DNA of 64,000 nucleotides from an uncultured Polaribacter sp. (GTDB lineage: Bacteria; Bacteroidota; Bacteroidia; Flavobacteriales; Flavobacteriaceae). Shown here piece after piece: positions 42,095-50,109 of the stretch. The DNA lies in NCBI GenBank assembly GCA_947497755.1, contig CANMHT010000001.1, positions 186,001 through 250,000 on the forward strand, written 5' to 3'. The translations under genes were made by a program, and so were the position numbers. The number at the start of each line of letters is the position of its first letter. Position 1 is the first letter of the stretch. The notes under the pieces are model-generated. The model searched no databases, was not told the origin of the DNA, and saw only the letters and a program-made list of their open reading frames with translations.

Positions 42095-43411
42095 ATGGCT
42101 AGATTTGAATTAAAGTTGCCTAAAATGGGCGAAAGTGTTGCAGAAGCAACAATTACATCTTGGTTAAAAGAAGTAGGAGATATTATTGAAATGGATGAAG
42201 CAATTGTAGAAATTGCTACTGATAAAGTAGATTCTGAAGTGCCAAGTGAAGTGGAAGGAACTTTAGTTGAAATTTTATTTGAAAAAGATGATGTTGTTGA
42301 AGTTGGTGCTACAATTGCGGTAATAGAAACCGAAGGAGGAGAAGTTGCGGCAAGTACTACAGAGCCTAAAGTAGAAGAGGCTCCAAAAGAAGCTGTAGAA
42401 ATAGCAAAAGAGGTAGAAAAAACAATAGAAGAAACTACTACACCAATTGTTAAAAACTCAGAAAGCGGTAAGTTTTATTCGCCATTAGTAAGAAACATTG
42501 CACAAACAGAAGGTGTTTCTATGGAAGAGTTGGAAGCAATTGCAGGAACAGGAAAAGATGGTAGAGTAACAAAGAATGATATTCTTTCTTATGTAGAAAA
42601 CAGAGGAAATACTCCTGTTAAAGTTGCAGAACCTAAAGCTGCAGTAGCAAAACCAAAAATGCAAAAAGAAGCTCCAAAAGTAGTACCTGTTTCGGTAAAT
42701 GGCGAAGATGAAGTTATTGAGATGAGTAGAATGGGGAAATTGATTGCTAAACATATGGTTGATTCTGTACAAACTTCTGCTCATGTACAATCATTTATAG
42801 AAATTGATGTAACCAATATTGTTAAGTGGAGAAATAAAGTAAAAGATGCTTTCTTAAAAAGAGAAGGAGAGAAGCTAACGTTTACTCCTATTTTAATGCA
42901 AGCAGTTGCATCAACAATAAAGAAATTTCCATTAATTAATATTGCTGTTGATGGAGATCATATCATTAAGAAAAAGAACATCAATTTAGGTATGGCTGCT
43001 GCTTTACCTGACGGTAACTTAATTGTACCTGTAATTAAAAATGCAGATCAATTAAATTTAGTAGGAATGACCAAAGCAGTGAATGATTTGGCTGTTAGAG
43101 CAAGAGGAAATCAATTAAAACCAGACGAAATCCAAGGAGGAACTTATACCGTAACCAATGTTGGTAGTTTTGGTTCTGTAATGGGAACACCAATTATTAA
43201 CCAACCACAAGTTGCTATTTTAGCCTTAGGAGCTATTAGAAAAGTGCCTGCCGTTATCGAAACTCCTGATGGTGACTTTATCGGAATTAGACAGAAGATG
43301 TTTGTATCACATTCGTATGATCATAGAGTAGTGAATGGAGCTTTAGGAGGTATGTTTATTAAAACCTTAAAAGAAACTCTAGAAGCTTGGGATGTAAATC
43401 AAGATTTTTAA
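42095..43411 (+). CDS. 2-oxo acid dehydrogenase E2 acyltransferase, single lipoyl domain
   Basis: 438 residues: one lipoyl domain (about 2-78, Lys44 in EIATDKVDSE), an acidic linker, an E1/E3-binding domain (about 127-168, SPLVRNIAQTEGVSMEELEAI and TGKDGRVTKNDIL), a second linker and the catalytic domain (about 208-435) ending SHSYDHRVVNG with His410 as general base. The DKVDSEVPSE lipoyl context is that of branched-chain or 2-oxoglutarate-type E2 and differs from DKATMEF of the pyruvate E2 in this window; branched-chain E2 is the best guess. It has its own promoter and terminator. Confidence 0.9.
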   Translation: MARFELKLPKMGESVAEATITSWLKEVGDIIEMDEAIVEIATDKVDSEVPSEVEGTLVEILFEKDDVVEVGATIAVIETEGGEVAASTTEPKVEEAPKEAVEIAKEVEKTIEETTTPIVKNSESGKFYSPLVRNIAQTEGVSMEELEAIAGTGKDGRVTKNDILSYVENRGNTPVKVAEPKAAVAKPKMQKEAPKVVPVSVNGEDEVIEMSRMGKLIAKHMVDSVQTSAHVQSFIEIDVTNIVKWRNKVKDAFLKREGEKLTFTPILMQAVASTIKKFPLINIAVDGDHIIKKKNINLGMAAALPDGNLIVPVIKNADQLNLVGMTKAVNDLAVRARGNQLKPDEIQGGTYTVTNVGSFGSVMGTPIINQPQVAILALGAIRKVPAVIETPDGDFIGIRQKMFVSHSYDHRVVNGALGGMFIKTLKETLEAWDVNQDF

Positions 43412-43475
43412 AAATTCTAAACTCATTTGAAAGTTTACAAATGTTGTAATAGAAATTGTGAATAGATTAACAAAG

Positions 43476-43503
43476 CGCTCGGTATTTTCCGAGCGTTTTT
43501 TTT
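43476..43503 (+). terminator. Rho-independent terminator after the E2 gene
   Basis: CGCTCGG (43476-43482), loop of six, CCGAGCG (43489-43495), then eight T. Among the most GC-rich stems in the window. Confidence 0.92.
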
Positions 43504-43505
43504 GC

Positions 43506-43513
43506 TATTTTTG
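43506..43513 (+). promoter_or_regulatory. -7 element of the membrane AraC gene
   Basis: TATTTTTG fits TAnnTTTG, 22 bases before the ATG at 43536. The -33 position falls in the preceding terminator stem and has no TTG. Confidence 0.4.
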
Positions 43514-43535
43514 GATGTTGTGAATTACTAATTTC

Positions 43536-44576
43536 ATGGTTTTTAATAATCCTTTTGTATTTTTCTTTTGCTCTTTAGGAGTGTTTAATGGTTTACTGTT
43601 AAGTCTTTATCTTTTATTTTTTGAAAAAGAGAAAAGAGTTCAAAATACCTTATTTGGTTTTTTGGTGCTAATGCTATCAATAAGAATTGGAAAATCGGTG
43701 TATTCTCTTTTTAGTGAAACTAAAGATTTGTTAATCATGCAAATCGGATTATCAGCTTGTTTTTTAATTGGTGTCTCTTTATTTTATTATTTAAAATCAT
43801 CAATAGAAAACACAAAGAATACTCCAAGGATTTGGAAAGTTCATGTTTTGCTTCTTTTTTTAATTGTTCTAATTATTGGATTGATTAAACCCTATAGAAT
43901 TTATGTAGATTTTTGGAGAAGTTTTGTCACCGTGATTTATGGGGTTTGGGGTGTTTATGTATTAGCTTCTGGTATTCTTTTAAAAGAAATCTTTAAAAAA
44001 ATCATAGATAAAAATACCAAATGTACAACTCCAGAATTGTGGTTGGTAGCTGTTTTTATAGGAAACTTATTAATTTACTTGGCTTATTTAATTGGATATT
44101 TTTGGATGTATCTAATAGGTACTTTAACCTTTTCATTTGTTTTTTATAGTTTGCTTTTCTTTTTTATATCAAAGAAAAATAGAGCTGCAATCTTTAAGGA
44201 TATTCCTCAGAAATACAAAGCTAAAAAAATCGAAACACAAGAAGCAAATGCATTAATAGAAGCCTTGTATCTTACTACAGAAAAAAAAGAACTTTATAAG
44301 AATGCCAATGTAAAACTGAATGATATTGCTAAAGAATTAAGCATATCTTCACATAAATTATCTCAGTTGTTGAACGATAATTTGGGGAAAAGTTTTGCTG
44401 CTTTTATTAACGAGTGTAGAATTAATGAAGCAAAAAGATTGCTAAAAGAGAACCATCAATTTACTTTAGAAGCTATTGGTTTTGAAGCAGGTTTTAGTTC
44501 TAAATCTACATTTTATGCTAGGTTTAAAAAAGAAACAGGATTAACTCCATCAGAATACAAAAAGCAATTTTCTTAA
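43536..44576 (+). CDS. Membrane-bound AraC-family regulator
   Basis: 346 residues: about seven membrane segments from residue 8 to 212 and a C-terminal AraC DNA-binding domain (about 240-346) with KLNDIAKELSISSHKLSQLL and FTLEAIGFEAGFSSKSTFYARFKKETGLTPSEYKKQF (second helix-turn-helix: IGFEAGFSSKSTFYARFK). This 7TM-plus-AraC build is frequent in Flavobacteriia and probably senses a signal at or in the membrane. The next genes (NTF2-like and DUF5916) on the same strand are possible targets. Confidence 0.9.
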   Translation: MVFNNPFVFFFCSLGVFNGLLLSLYLLFFEKEKRVQNTLFGFLVLMLSIRIGKSVYSLFSETKDLLIMQIGLSACFLIGVSLFYYLKSSIENTKNTPRIWKVHVLLLFLIVLIIGLIKPYRIYVDFWRSFVTVIYGVWGVYVLASGILLKEIFKKIIDKNTKCTTPELWLVAVFIGNLLIYLAYLIGYFWMYLIGTLTFSFVFYSLLFFFISKKNRAAIFKDIPQKYKAKKIETQEANALIEALYLTTEKKELYKNANVKLNDIAKELSISSHKLSQLLNDNLGKSFAAFINECRINEAKRLLKENHQFTLEAIGFEAGFSSKSTFYARFKKETGLTPSEYKKQFS

Positions 44577-44672
44577 ACTTTATTTCAGATAAGTTTCTGC
44601 TTTATACATTAAAAAATCAATGATTATCTAGGCGAAATTTAAACCTTACATCTTCAATGAAACCTCATTTTT

Positions 44673-44693
44673 AGTAGCCTCTACTGCTTTTTT
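44673..44693 (+). terminator. Weak terminator after the AraC gene
   Basis: AGTAG (44673-44677), CCT, CTACT (44681-44685), GC, then six T. The stem is only five pairs. The rest of the 287-base gap 44577-44863 holds a possible -7 element TAATTTCG at 44743-44750 and nothing else I can support. Confidence 0.45.
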
Positions 44694-44863
44694 AGATTTT
44701 TGTGTTTTAGTTGATATTTAGATAGTTACCTGTCCAAGATTATAATTTCGGACGCCTCAATTATAGTCCATCACTTTTTTTAGAAACTCATAAGATAGAT
44801 TTGCTACGATTAAAAATTAAAAATGTCTATTTGATATTTATCAATCTAACAAAAACTATCAAA

Positions 44864-45304
44864 ATGATTAAAAAAATGAAAAGAGTTATTATTTGTTTCG
44901 CAGCAATCTTGTCGATACAATTATCACAAGCACAATCAGAAAGTTCTAAAATAGAACAAACACTTCAAAAATATATGGAAGGTAGTTCTTATAGTAAAAT
45001 GGATCTTATAAAAAGCGCCTTTACAGAAAATGCCACTTTATATCTTACAGGAAGAGATGGTTTTAAAAGATATACTCCATCAGAATATGCTAATTTTTTT
45101 AAAAATAGAAAAGCTGGAGAATTTAATGGTCGAGATGCAAAAGTTCTAGCAATAGAAGTGATAAAAGATATTGCTTGGGCAAAAGTAGAAATTGCTATTC
45201 CGAAGAGAAAATGGATATATATAGACTTGTTTTTACTAAAGAAAACAAAAGGAGAATGGAAAATTATTAGTAAAACTGCAACAAGAGTAAATGATGAAAA
45301 ATAA
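44864..45304 (+). CDS. Secreted NTF2-like (lumazine-binding-like) protein
   Basis: 146 residues from the ATG at 44864; the open frame reaches a TTG at 44801, but the signal peptide begins with MIKKMKRVIICFAAILSIQ and is cleaved near SQAQ. The mature part has the cone-shaped NTF2/SnoaL pattern: helix EQTLQKYMEGSSYSKMDLIKSAF, strand ATLYLTG, AWAKVEIAIP, and the end FLLKKTKGEWKIISKTAT. It is like the PF12893 putative lumazine-binding group; ligand unknown. It overlaps the DUF5916 gene by 14 bases, so the two are made together. Confidence 0.8.
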   Translation: MIKKMKRVIICFAAILSIQLSQAQSESSKIEQTLQKYMEGSSYSKMDLIKSAFTENATLYLTGRDGFKRYTPSEYANFFKNRKAGEFNGRDAKVLAIEVIKDIAWAKVEIAIPKRKWIYIDLFLLKKTKGEWKIISKTATRVNDEK

Positions 45305-47462
45305 TCTTTTTTTTATTTTACTGAGTTGCTTCTTATTTGTATTTAAAGTTAGCGCTCAAAAACCAGAAATAAAGTTTGTAGATACTACAATTAAGATTGA
45401 CGGAAAGTTTGATGAAGCGGTTTGGGAATCTTTACCAGAATATACTGATTTTTACAATTATTTACCTACAGATATTGGTTTGGCAAAGAATCAAACCTCT
45501 ATTAAACTGTTTCACAATGGAGAAAAACTGTATATCAGAGCTATTTATTTCGATACTACAGAAAGAACGCAAGTGAGTACTTTAAAAAGAGATGTATCTA
45601 TAGCATTTAGTGATGCTTTGGTAATGATTATAGATACACAAAATCAAGAGCAAAGTGGATATTTCTTTGCCGTAAGTTCCTTAGGAAATCAAACAGATGG
45701 ATTGGTTGGGAGAACTAGTTCTGGTTATGATTTAAGCTTTAGTTGGAATTCAGTTTGGGAAGCTAAAACAGCCTTAAAAGGAACTCAAAAACATTACGAA
45801 GTTGCAATTCCATTAAAATCATTGAATTTTAATAGAGAAAATAATGTTTTTGGAATCCAATTTTATGTTAGAGATATTAAGAATAATTCGTGGACAATTT
45901 TAAAAAATGTGAAACGTAATTATGCCAATTTTGATTTGCGTTTTACAGAGAAGTTTGCTGTTGATAAGCTTCCCAAAACTTCTAACTCTAGGTTTGTTGT
46001 TATTCCGTCAATTACTTCTAACTTTCAGAAAGATATTGCTTCAAATAATGAAAATTCTGATTTACAACTTAGTTTGGATGGGCAATATAATCTTACTTCT
46101 TCTTTAAAATTAGATGCTACTTTAAATCCAGATTTTTCACAGATTGATGTAGATCAACAGGTGACAAACTTAACAAGGTTTTCTGTATTCTTTCCAGAGC
46201 GTAGAAGTTTCTTTTTAGAAAACTCTGATTTGTTCTCTAACTTAGGGGTAAATGGAGTAAATCCATTTTATTCTAGAAGAATTGGAGCGGATACGGGAAT
46301 CCAATTTGGATTAAAGCTATCGGGTAATATTTCTTCAAAATCTAGAATAGGTGTGTTAAATGTACAAACATCTAAAGAAAATGGAAAGGCTTCACAAAAT
46401 TATGGTACGTTGGTTTTAGAACAGCAATTGTCTAAACGTTTTTCAGCAACCAGTTTTTTAATCAATAGACAAGAAACAGATCAATTTAACTTTTTAGGAG
46501 ATTATAATAGAGTAGCTGGTTTAAATCTTAATTATAAGTCAGTAAATAATAAATGGATTGGATTATTTAATTACGGAAAAAGTTTTAGTGATGGAATTTC
46601 TAAAGACAACAATTTTTACAATGCAGAAGTTTGGTATAATAGAAGAGGACTTAGATGGAATGCAGCTTTGAAGAGTATACAGGAAAACTATATAACAGAT
46701 GTTGGTTTTGTGCCTAGATTGTATAATTATGATGCAATTAATGATGTAGTTGTTAGAGAAGGGTATAAACAAATAGATGCTGGTGTAGAATATCAAAAGT
46801 TTTATGAAAAATCAAAAACATTAAACTCTGTACGTTATTTAAATTATAAAAACAGCTTTTATTATGATGAAAAAGGAGCATTGAGTCAAGCGACTTATTT
46901 TTTAAATTCTGCAGTGTTTTTTAAGGACTTATCTGCTGTTTATTATGTGGTAAATTATGATGAGGTAAACTTAAAATACGGTTTTGATCCTTTAAGAAAT
47001 GGAAATTCATTACAGCCAGGTAATTATAAATTCGGGGTACTAAAAGTAGGATATAATTCGGCAAATAACCAACAGTTTAGATATCGATTTAATTTGCAGA
47101 AAGGAACTTATTATGGAGGGAAAAGAACAGCGGCTGGAGCTTATTTAAACTATCAATTATTGCCTTTTTCAAATTTAGAGCTGAGTTATGATGTTAATAA
47201 AATTGATTTAGGTCAGTTAGGAAAAGATACATTTCATTTAACAAGGTTTACTGGGCAATTGTTTTTTAACAACCGTTTAAATCTTACCACTTATGTACAA
47301 TACAATACACAAAGAAATAATTTTAATGTAAATAGTAGGTTACAGTGGGAGTACAAACCGTTATCTTATGTGTATTTAGTAGTGTCAGATAATTTTGACA
47401 AATATGTACATAGAACCAATTGGGGAGTTGCTTTTAAGATGAATTACCGATTTGATTTTTAA
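45291..47462 (+). CDS. DUF5916 outer-membrane protein with CBM9-like domain
   Basis: 723 residues. Signal peptide to about residue 23 (FKVSAQ); residues about 27-210 have the CBM9-like beta-sandwich pattern IKIDGKFDEAVWESLPEYTDF through FGIQFYVRDI; the rest is DUF5916, with FSQIDVDQQVTNLTRFSVFFPERRSFFLENSDLFS (key part FFPERRSFFLEN) and many short alternating strands ending in Phe (NYRFDF), typical of an outer-membrane barrel. It probably binds or takes up a glycan or other ligand; no SusCD pair is present. The start overlaps the NTF2-like gene. Confidence 0.9.
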   Translation: MMKNNLFFILLSCFLFVFKVSAQKPEIKFVDTTIKIDGKFDEAVWESLPEYTDFYNYLPTDIGLAKNQTSIKLFHNGEKLYIRAIYFDTTERTQVSTLKRDVSIAFSDALVMIIDTQNQEQSGYFFAVSSLGNQTDGLVGRTSSGYDLSFSWNSVWEAKTALKGTQKHYEVAIPLKSLNFNRENNVFGIQFYVRDIKNNSWTILKNVKRNYANFDLRFTEKFAVDKLPKTSNSRFVVIPSITSNFQKDIASNNENSDLQLSLDGQYNLTSSLKLDATLNPDFSQIDVDQQVTNLTRFSVFFPERRSFFLENSDLFSNLGVNGVNPFYSRRIGADTGIQFGLKLSGNISSKSRIGVLNVQTSKENGKASQNYGTLVLEQQLSKRFSATSFLINRQETDQFNFLGDYNRVAGLNLNYKSVNNKWIGLFNYGKSFSDGISKDNNFYNAEVWYNRRGLRWNAALKSIQENYITDVGFVPRLYNYDAINDVVVREGYKQIDAGVEYQKFYEKSKTLNSVRYLNYKNSFYYDEKGALSQATYFLNSAVFFKDLSAVYYVVNYDEVNLKYGFDPLRNGNSLQPGNYKFGVLKVGYNSANNQQFRYRFNLQKGTYYGGKRTAAGAYLNYQLLPFSNLELSYDVNKIDLGQLGKDTFHLTRFTGQLFFNNRLNLTTYVQYNTQRNNFNVNSRLQWEYKPLSYVYLVVSDNFDKYVHRTNWGVAFKMNYRFDF

Positions 47463-47466
47463 ATTA

Positions 47467-47499
47467 TTGCAATTAATAAATATAATGGTAGTATCTTTG
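47467..47499 (+). promoter_or_regulatory. Promoter of the DUF6263 gene
   Basis: TTG (47467-47469), N22, TATCTTTG (47492-47499), full TAnnTTTG match, 24 bases before the ATG. Confidence 0.6.
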
Positions 47500-47522
47500 G
47501 GGTAAATCAATTAAAATTATAC

Positions 47523-48257
47523 ATGAAGAAATTAGCTATTTTATTTACAATGGTATTTGCCATTAATGTTGTTGCCCAAGAATCTGTTTTATTAAGGTTA
47601 AACTATAAAAAAGGAGAAACATATATTACTAGCGTAAAAATGTCTCAAGATGCAGGTACTATGATGTCTATGGACATTAATACAAAAATGTCTCAAAAAA
47701 TCACAGGAGTAACTGGAAATGAATATACTTCAACCATGAAAATTGTTTCAATGGAAATGAATATGAATCAAGGTGGTATGTCAGTTAGTTATGATTCTAC
47801 AAAAAGTGATGATGAATTAGACGAAACAGGTAAAATGATGAAAGCTCAAATGGGGCCAATGTTAAAAGCTGTAGTTACTGCTAAAGGAAATAATTTAGGG
47901 AAAGTACTTGATATGAAAGTCGATCCAGATATTCCAGCAACAAGTGAGCTTAAAAACCAAATGAATGGTGTTGAGTACCCTGAAAAAGCCGTAAGAGTTG
48001 GTGACACTTGGAAAATGACAAGAACAGACAAAGGAGTAGAGATGAACTTTGTATATACTGTAAAAACAATTACAAGTTCAGAAGTATTAGTGGATATTTC
48101 TGGTAAAGTTGGTGGAATTGCTGAAGGAACTATTTCTGGGAATATGACTATTGATGCTAAAACTGGAGTTCCACGTAAATCTAAAATTGATACAGATATG
48201 ACTGCTGGAGGTCAAGAAATTATGATTAGCGTAATTACATCTGTTACCAAGCAATAG
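47523..48257 (+). CDS. DUF6263-like secreted protein
   Basis: 244 residues with a signal peptide cleaved after VVAQ (about residue 19). The mature part starts LLRLNYKKGETYITSVKMSQD, is rich in Met (many MM and MSMD stretches), and has YPEKAVRVGDTWKMTRT and the end GVPRKSKIDTDMTAGGQEI, which fit the DUF6263 family. It is predicted periplasmic or exported and mostly beta. The high methionine content could reflect metal or hydrophobic ligand binding, but this is only noted. It has its own promoter and terminator. Confidence 0.8.
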   Translation: MKKLAILFTMVFAINVVAQESVLLRLNYKKGETYITSVKMSQDAGTMMSMDINTKMSQKITGVTGNEYTSTMKIVSMEMNMNQGGMSVSYDSTKSDDELDETGKMMKAQMGPMLKAVVTAKGNNLGKVLDMKVDPDIPATSELKNQMNGVEYPEKAVRVGDTWKMTRTDKGVEMNFVYTVKTITSSEVLVDISGKVGGIAEGTISGNMTIDAKTGVPRKSKIDTDMTAGGQEIMISVITSVTKQ

Positions 48258-48275
48258 TAACTATTATTAGTATAT

Positions 48276-48308
48276 AAAAAAGCCTCGAGAATTTCTCGAG
48301 GCTTTTTT
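48276..48308. terminator. Bidirectional terminator with CCTCGAG core (copy 1)
   Basis: A6GCCTCGAGAA (48276-48291) pairs with TTCTCGAGGCT6 (48293-48308). It separates convergent genes. The core is shared with the hairpin at 50057-50089. Confidence 0.92.
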
Positions 48309-48322
48309 AATATGTGTACTTT

Positions 48323-49189
48323 TTATTTAATGTCTAAGAATATTCCGCCAGAAAATGATGGGTTTGCTGCAATAATTCTTCCAGAAAAGGCTGAGTCAAC
48401 ACTTGCAGAAATTCCAATTTTTTTGGTAAGATAATAAGCTGCTTCTAAACCATAACTTGTATATTCTACATTGTTAGCAAAAATACTTCCTTGAACATTG
48501 GTTTGCGCATTTAAACTTCCGTTTTTAAAAGATTTTACAATGTTTAATCTGCTAATTATCCAAAGTTTTTTGTCTAAGAAATTCAACCCGCCTTCTAAAC
48601 CAAATCGAAACTCATCTGAAAAACCTTTAGATCTATTATTAATTCCAATGTAAGTTTTGGCGTAAAAAGGGATGTCTTTGAAAAGACCAGAATATCCTAA
48701 TGAAGTTGTTAGTAGTTGATTAAATTCTCCATCTCCTGTTTGGAAACTACCATCACTACCGCCATTATTATCACCGGTTGGTAATCCAAATAAAAGTTTT
48801 ACATCTGCAGCCCAATTTCCCTTTTTTAGAAAAGCATATCTTGCTCCTAAGTCAATATCTCCAATAGAGTTAAAAGCTTCTCCTTTTTGAATAGTTGTAT
48901 TGTTTGTTCCAGAAACCTGATTGTTTTGAGCTGTTCTAGAAAAGAATGGAACATATCCAATAATGTCAATTGTATTGGTTAAACCATATTCTGCATAAAG
49001 ATTTGTGTTAAATTGGGTTCGGGTAACATTTGGATCTATAGCGCCAGTATCTGTATAATGCTGATCTGATTTTAAATACCAAGCAGATAATTTATAATAA
49101 CCTTTGTTCTTCCCTTTTGACCATTGAGCTGTAGTATTTGCTGAAAATAAAACGGCCAAACTAATTGATAATATAATTTTTTTCGTCAT
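48323..49189 (-). CDS. Outer-membrane beta-barrel protein
   Basis: 288 residues from the ATG at 49189 (frame opens at a GTG at 49222). Signal peptide to about residue 22 (SANTTAQ). The mature part is a series of amphipathic strands with Gly/aromatic turns, such as YAEYGLTNTIDIIGYVPFF, WAADVKLLFGLPTGDNNGG and FRFGLEGGLNF, and ends in a hydrophobic strand (GGIFLDIK). It resembles the transporter-like barrels near phenol-degradation MetA proteins. It starts 14 bases after the Big2-DM13 lipoprotein gene and is likely its outer-membrane partner. Confidence 0.82.
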   Translation of the reverse strand: MTKKIILSISLAVLFSANTTAQWSKGKNKGYYKLSAWYLKSDQHYTDTGAIDPNVTRTQFNTNLYAEYGLTNTIDIIGYVPFFSRTAQNNQVSGTNNTTIQKGEAFNSIGDIDLGARYAFLKKGNWAADVKLLFGLPTGDNNGGSDGSFQTGDGEFNQLLTTSLGYSGLFKDIPFYAKTYIGINNRSKGFSDEFRFGLEGGLNFLDKKLWIISRLNIVKSFKNGSLNAQTNVQGSIFANNVEYTSYGLEAAYYLTKKIGISASVDSAFSGRIIAANPSFSGGIFLDIK

Positions 49190-49202
49190 CTCTAGATAAT
49201 GT

Positions 49203-49895
49203 TTATTTAATTTCTCCTTCACCCACTTTTACACTAAATGGCTTACACCAATATAAAAGGTGACTAAAATCATTGATTCCTGTATCTTTAATAATATAAG
49301 TATGTGCTCCATTGAAGACAGCTACTTTTCCTATTTCTTTTGCTCCGTTAATTGTATTAGGATTGTTTGTAAAGTATAAATACAAGCCTGGTAAATTAGA
49401 AGAAGCAATATAGCTAGCATCAACAGTTAATTCTAAATCGTTTGTATTTGGAATCTCTTTTAAAACAAAATTTCCTCTTAATGTATAACTACTTGTTGTT
49501 TTGATAGTACCATTTTTTTCTTTGGGACCACTATTGTCAACAATTGCAGTAGTTGCTGTAACTACATCTTCAATAGATAAAATACCACCTTCAAGAGAGT
49601 TTACTGTAGCTCTGATTGTAGCTTGTCCTGCTGATAATGATGTTAATAAACCTGTATTAGATACAGAAATAATGGTAGGAGCAGAGCTAGACCAAGTTAT
49701 TTGAGGAGTTTGTACCTCGCCAACATTATCTGTGTATTTTGTAGTGTATTGATATGTTTGGCTAATGGTAAGCTCATCAATACTGTTGTTAAAAGAAAAT
49801 TTTTCATCTACTCGGTCATTAATAATATCATTATTAATACAACTTTGAGTAAGTACTGTAATACTAAATAGTAAAATTAATTTTAAATGCTTCAT
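49203..49895 (-). CDS. Lipoprotein with Big2 and DM13 domains
   Basis: 230 residues from the ATG at 49895 (frame opens at a TTG at 49928). Lipobox LTQSC, Cys19. Residues about 35-115 match a bacterial Ig-like Big2 repeat (ITWSSSAPTIISVSNTGLLTS, SAGQATIRAT); residues about 130-230 match DM13 (SYTLRGNFVLKEI, GLYLYFTNNPN, GAHTYIIKDTGINDFSHLLYWCKPFSVKVGEGEI; key Cys in YWCKPFSV). DM13 is thought to carry redox or adhesive functions through that Cys. The gene and its barrel partner lie between two similar terminators. Confidence 0.8.
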   Translation of the reverse strand: MKHLKLILLFSITVLTQSCINNDIINDRVDEKFSFNNSIDELTISQTYQYTTKYTDNVGEVQTPQITWSSSAPTIISVSNTGLLTSLSAGQATIRATVNSLEGGILSIEDVVTATTAIVDNSGPKEKNGTIKTTSSYTLRGNFVLKEIPNTNDLELTVDASYIASSNLPGLYLYFTNNPNTINGAKEIGKVAVFNGAHTYIIKDTGINDFSHLLYWCKPFSVKVGEGEIK

Positions 49896-50056
49896 TGTTT
49901 TTATTTGTTGCCAATTTGGTCGAAGCAAAACAAAAACTTTACAAAAAGAAGTAAAAAAGGCTAAGATTAATTTATAAGTTTAATACTTAATGTATTGTAA
50001 ATAGGTAGGTTGGATAGCTGTTTTTTTTATTTTTTTAGTTGTTAGGAAAACTCTAT

Positions 50057-50089
50057 AAAAAAACCTCGAGAAATTCTCGAGGTTTTTTT
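50057..50089. terminator. Terminator with CCTCGAG core (copy 2)
   Basis: A7CCTCGAG (50057-50070), AAATT, CTCGAGGT7 (50076-50089). It ends the pdhA-pdhC run on the minus strand. Its core CCTCGAGAA/TTCTCGAGG is the same as in copy 1 at 48276. Confidence 0.92.
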
Positions 50090-50109
50090 TATATCTATTT
50101 ATTTAGTTT

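Noticed and set aside
44732-44753. GTCC...GGAC imperfect palindrome around ATTATAAT
   Set aside because: Only four-base outer arms with mismatches between; it overlaps a possible -7 element and is not stronger than chance.
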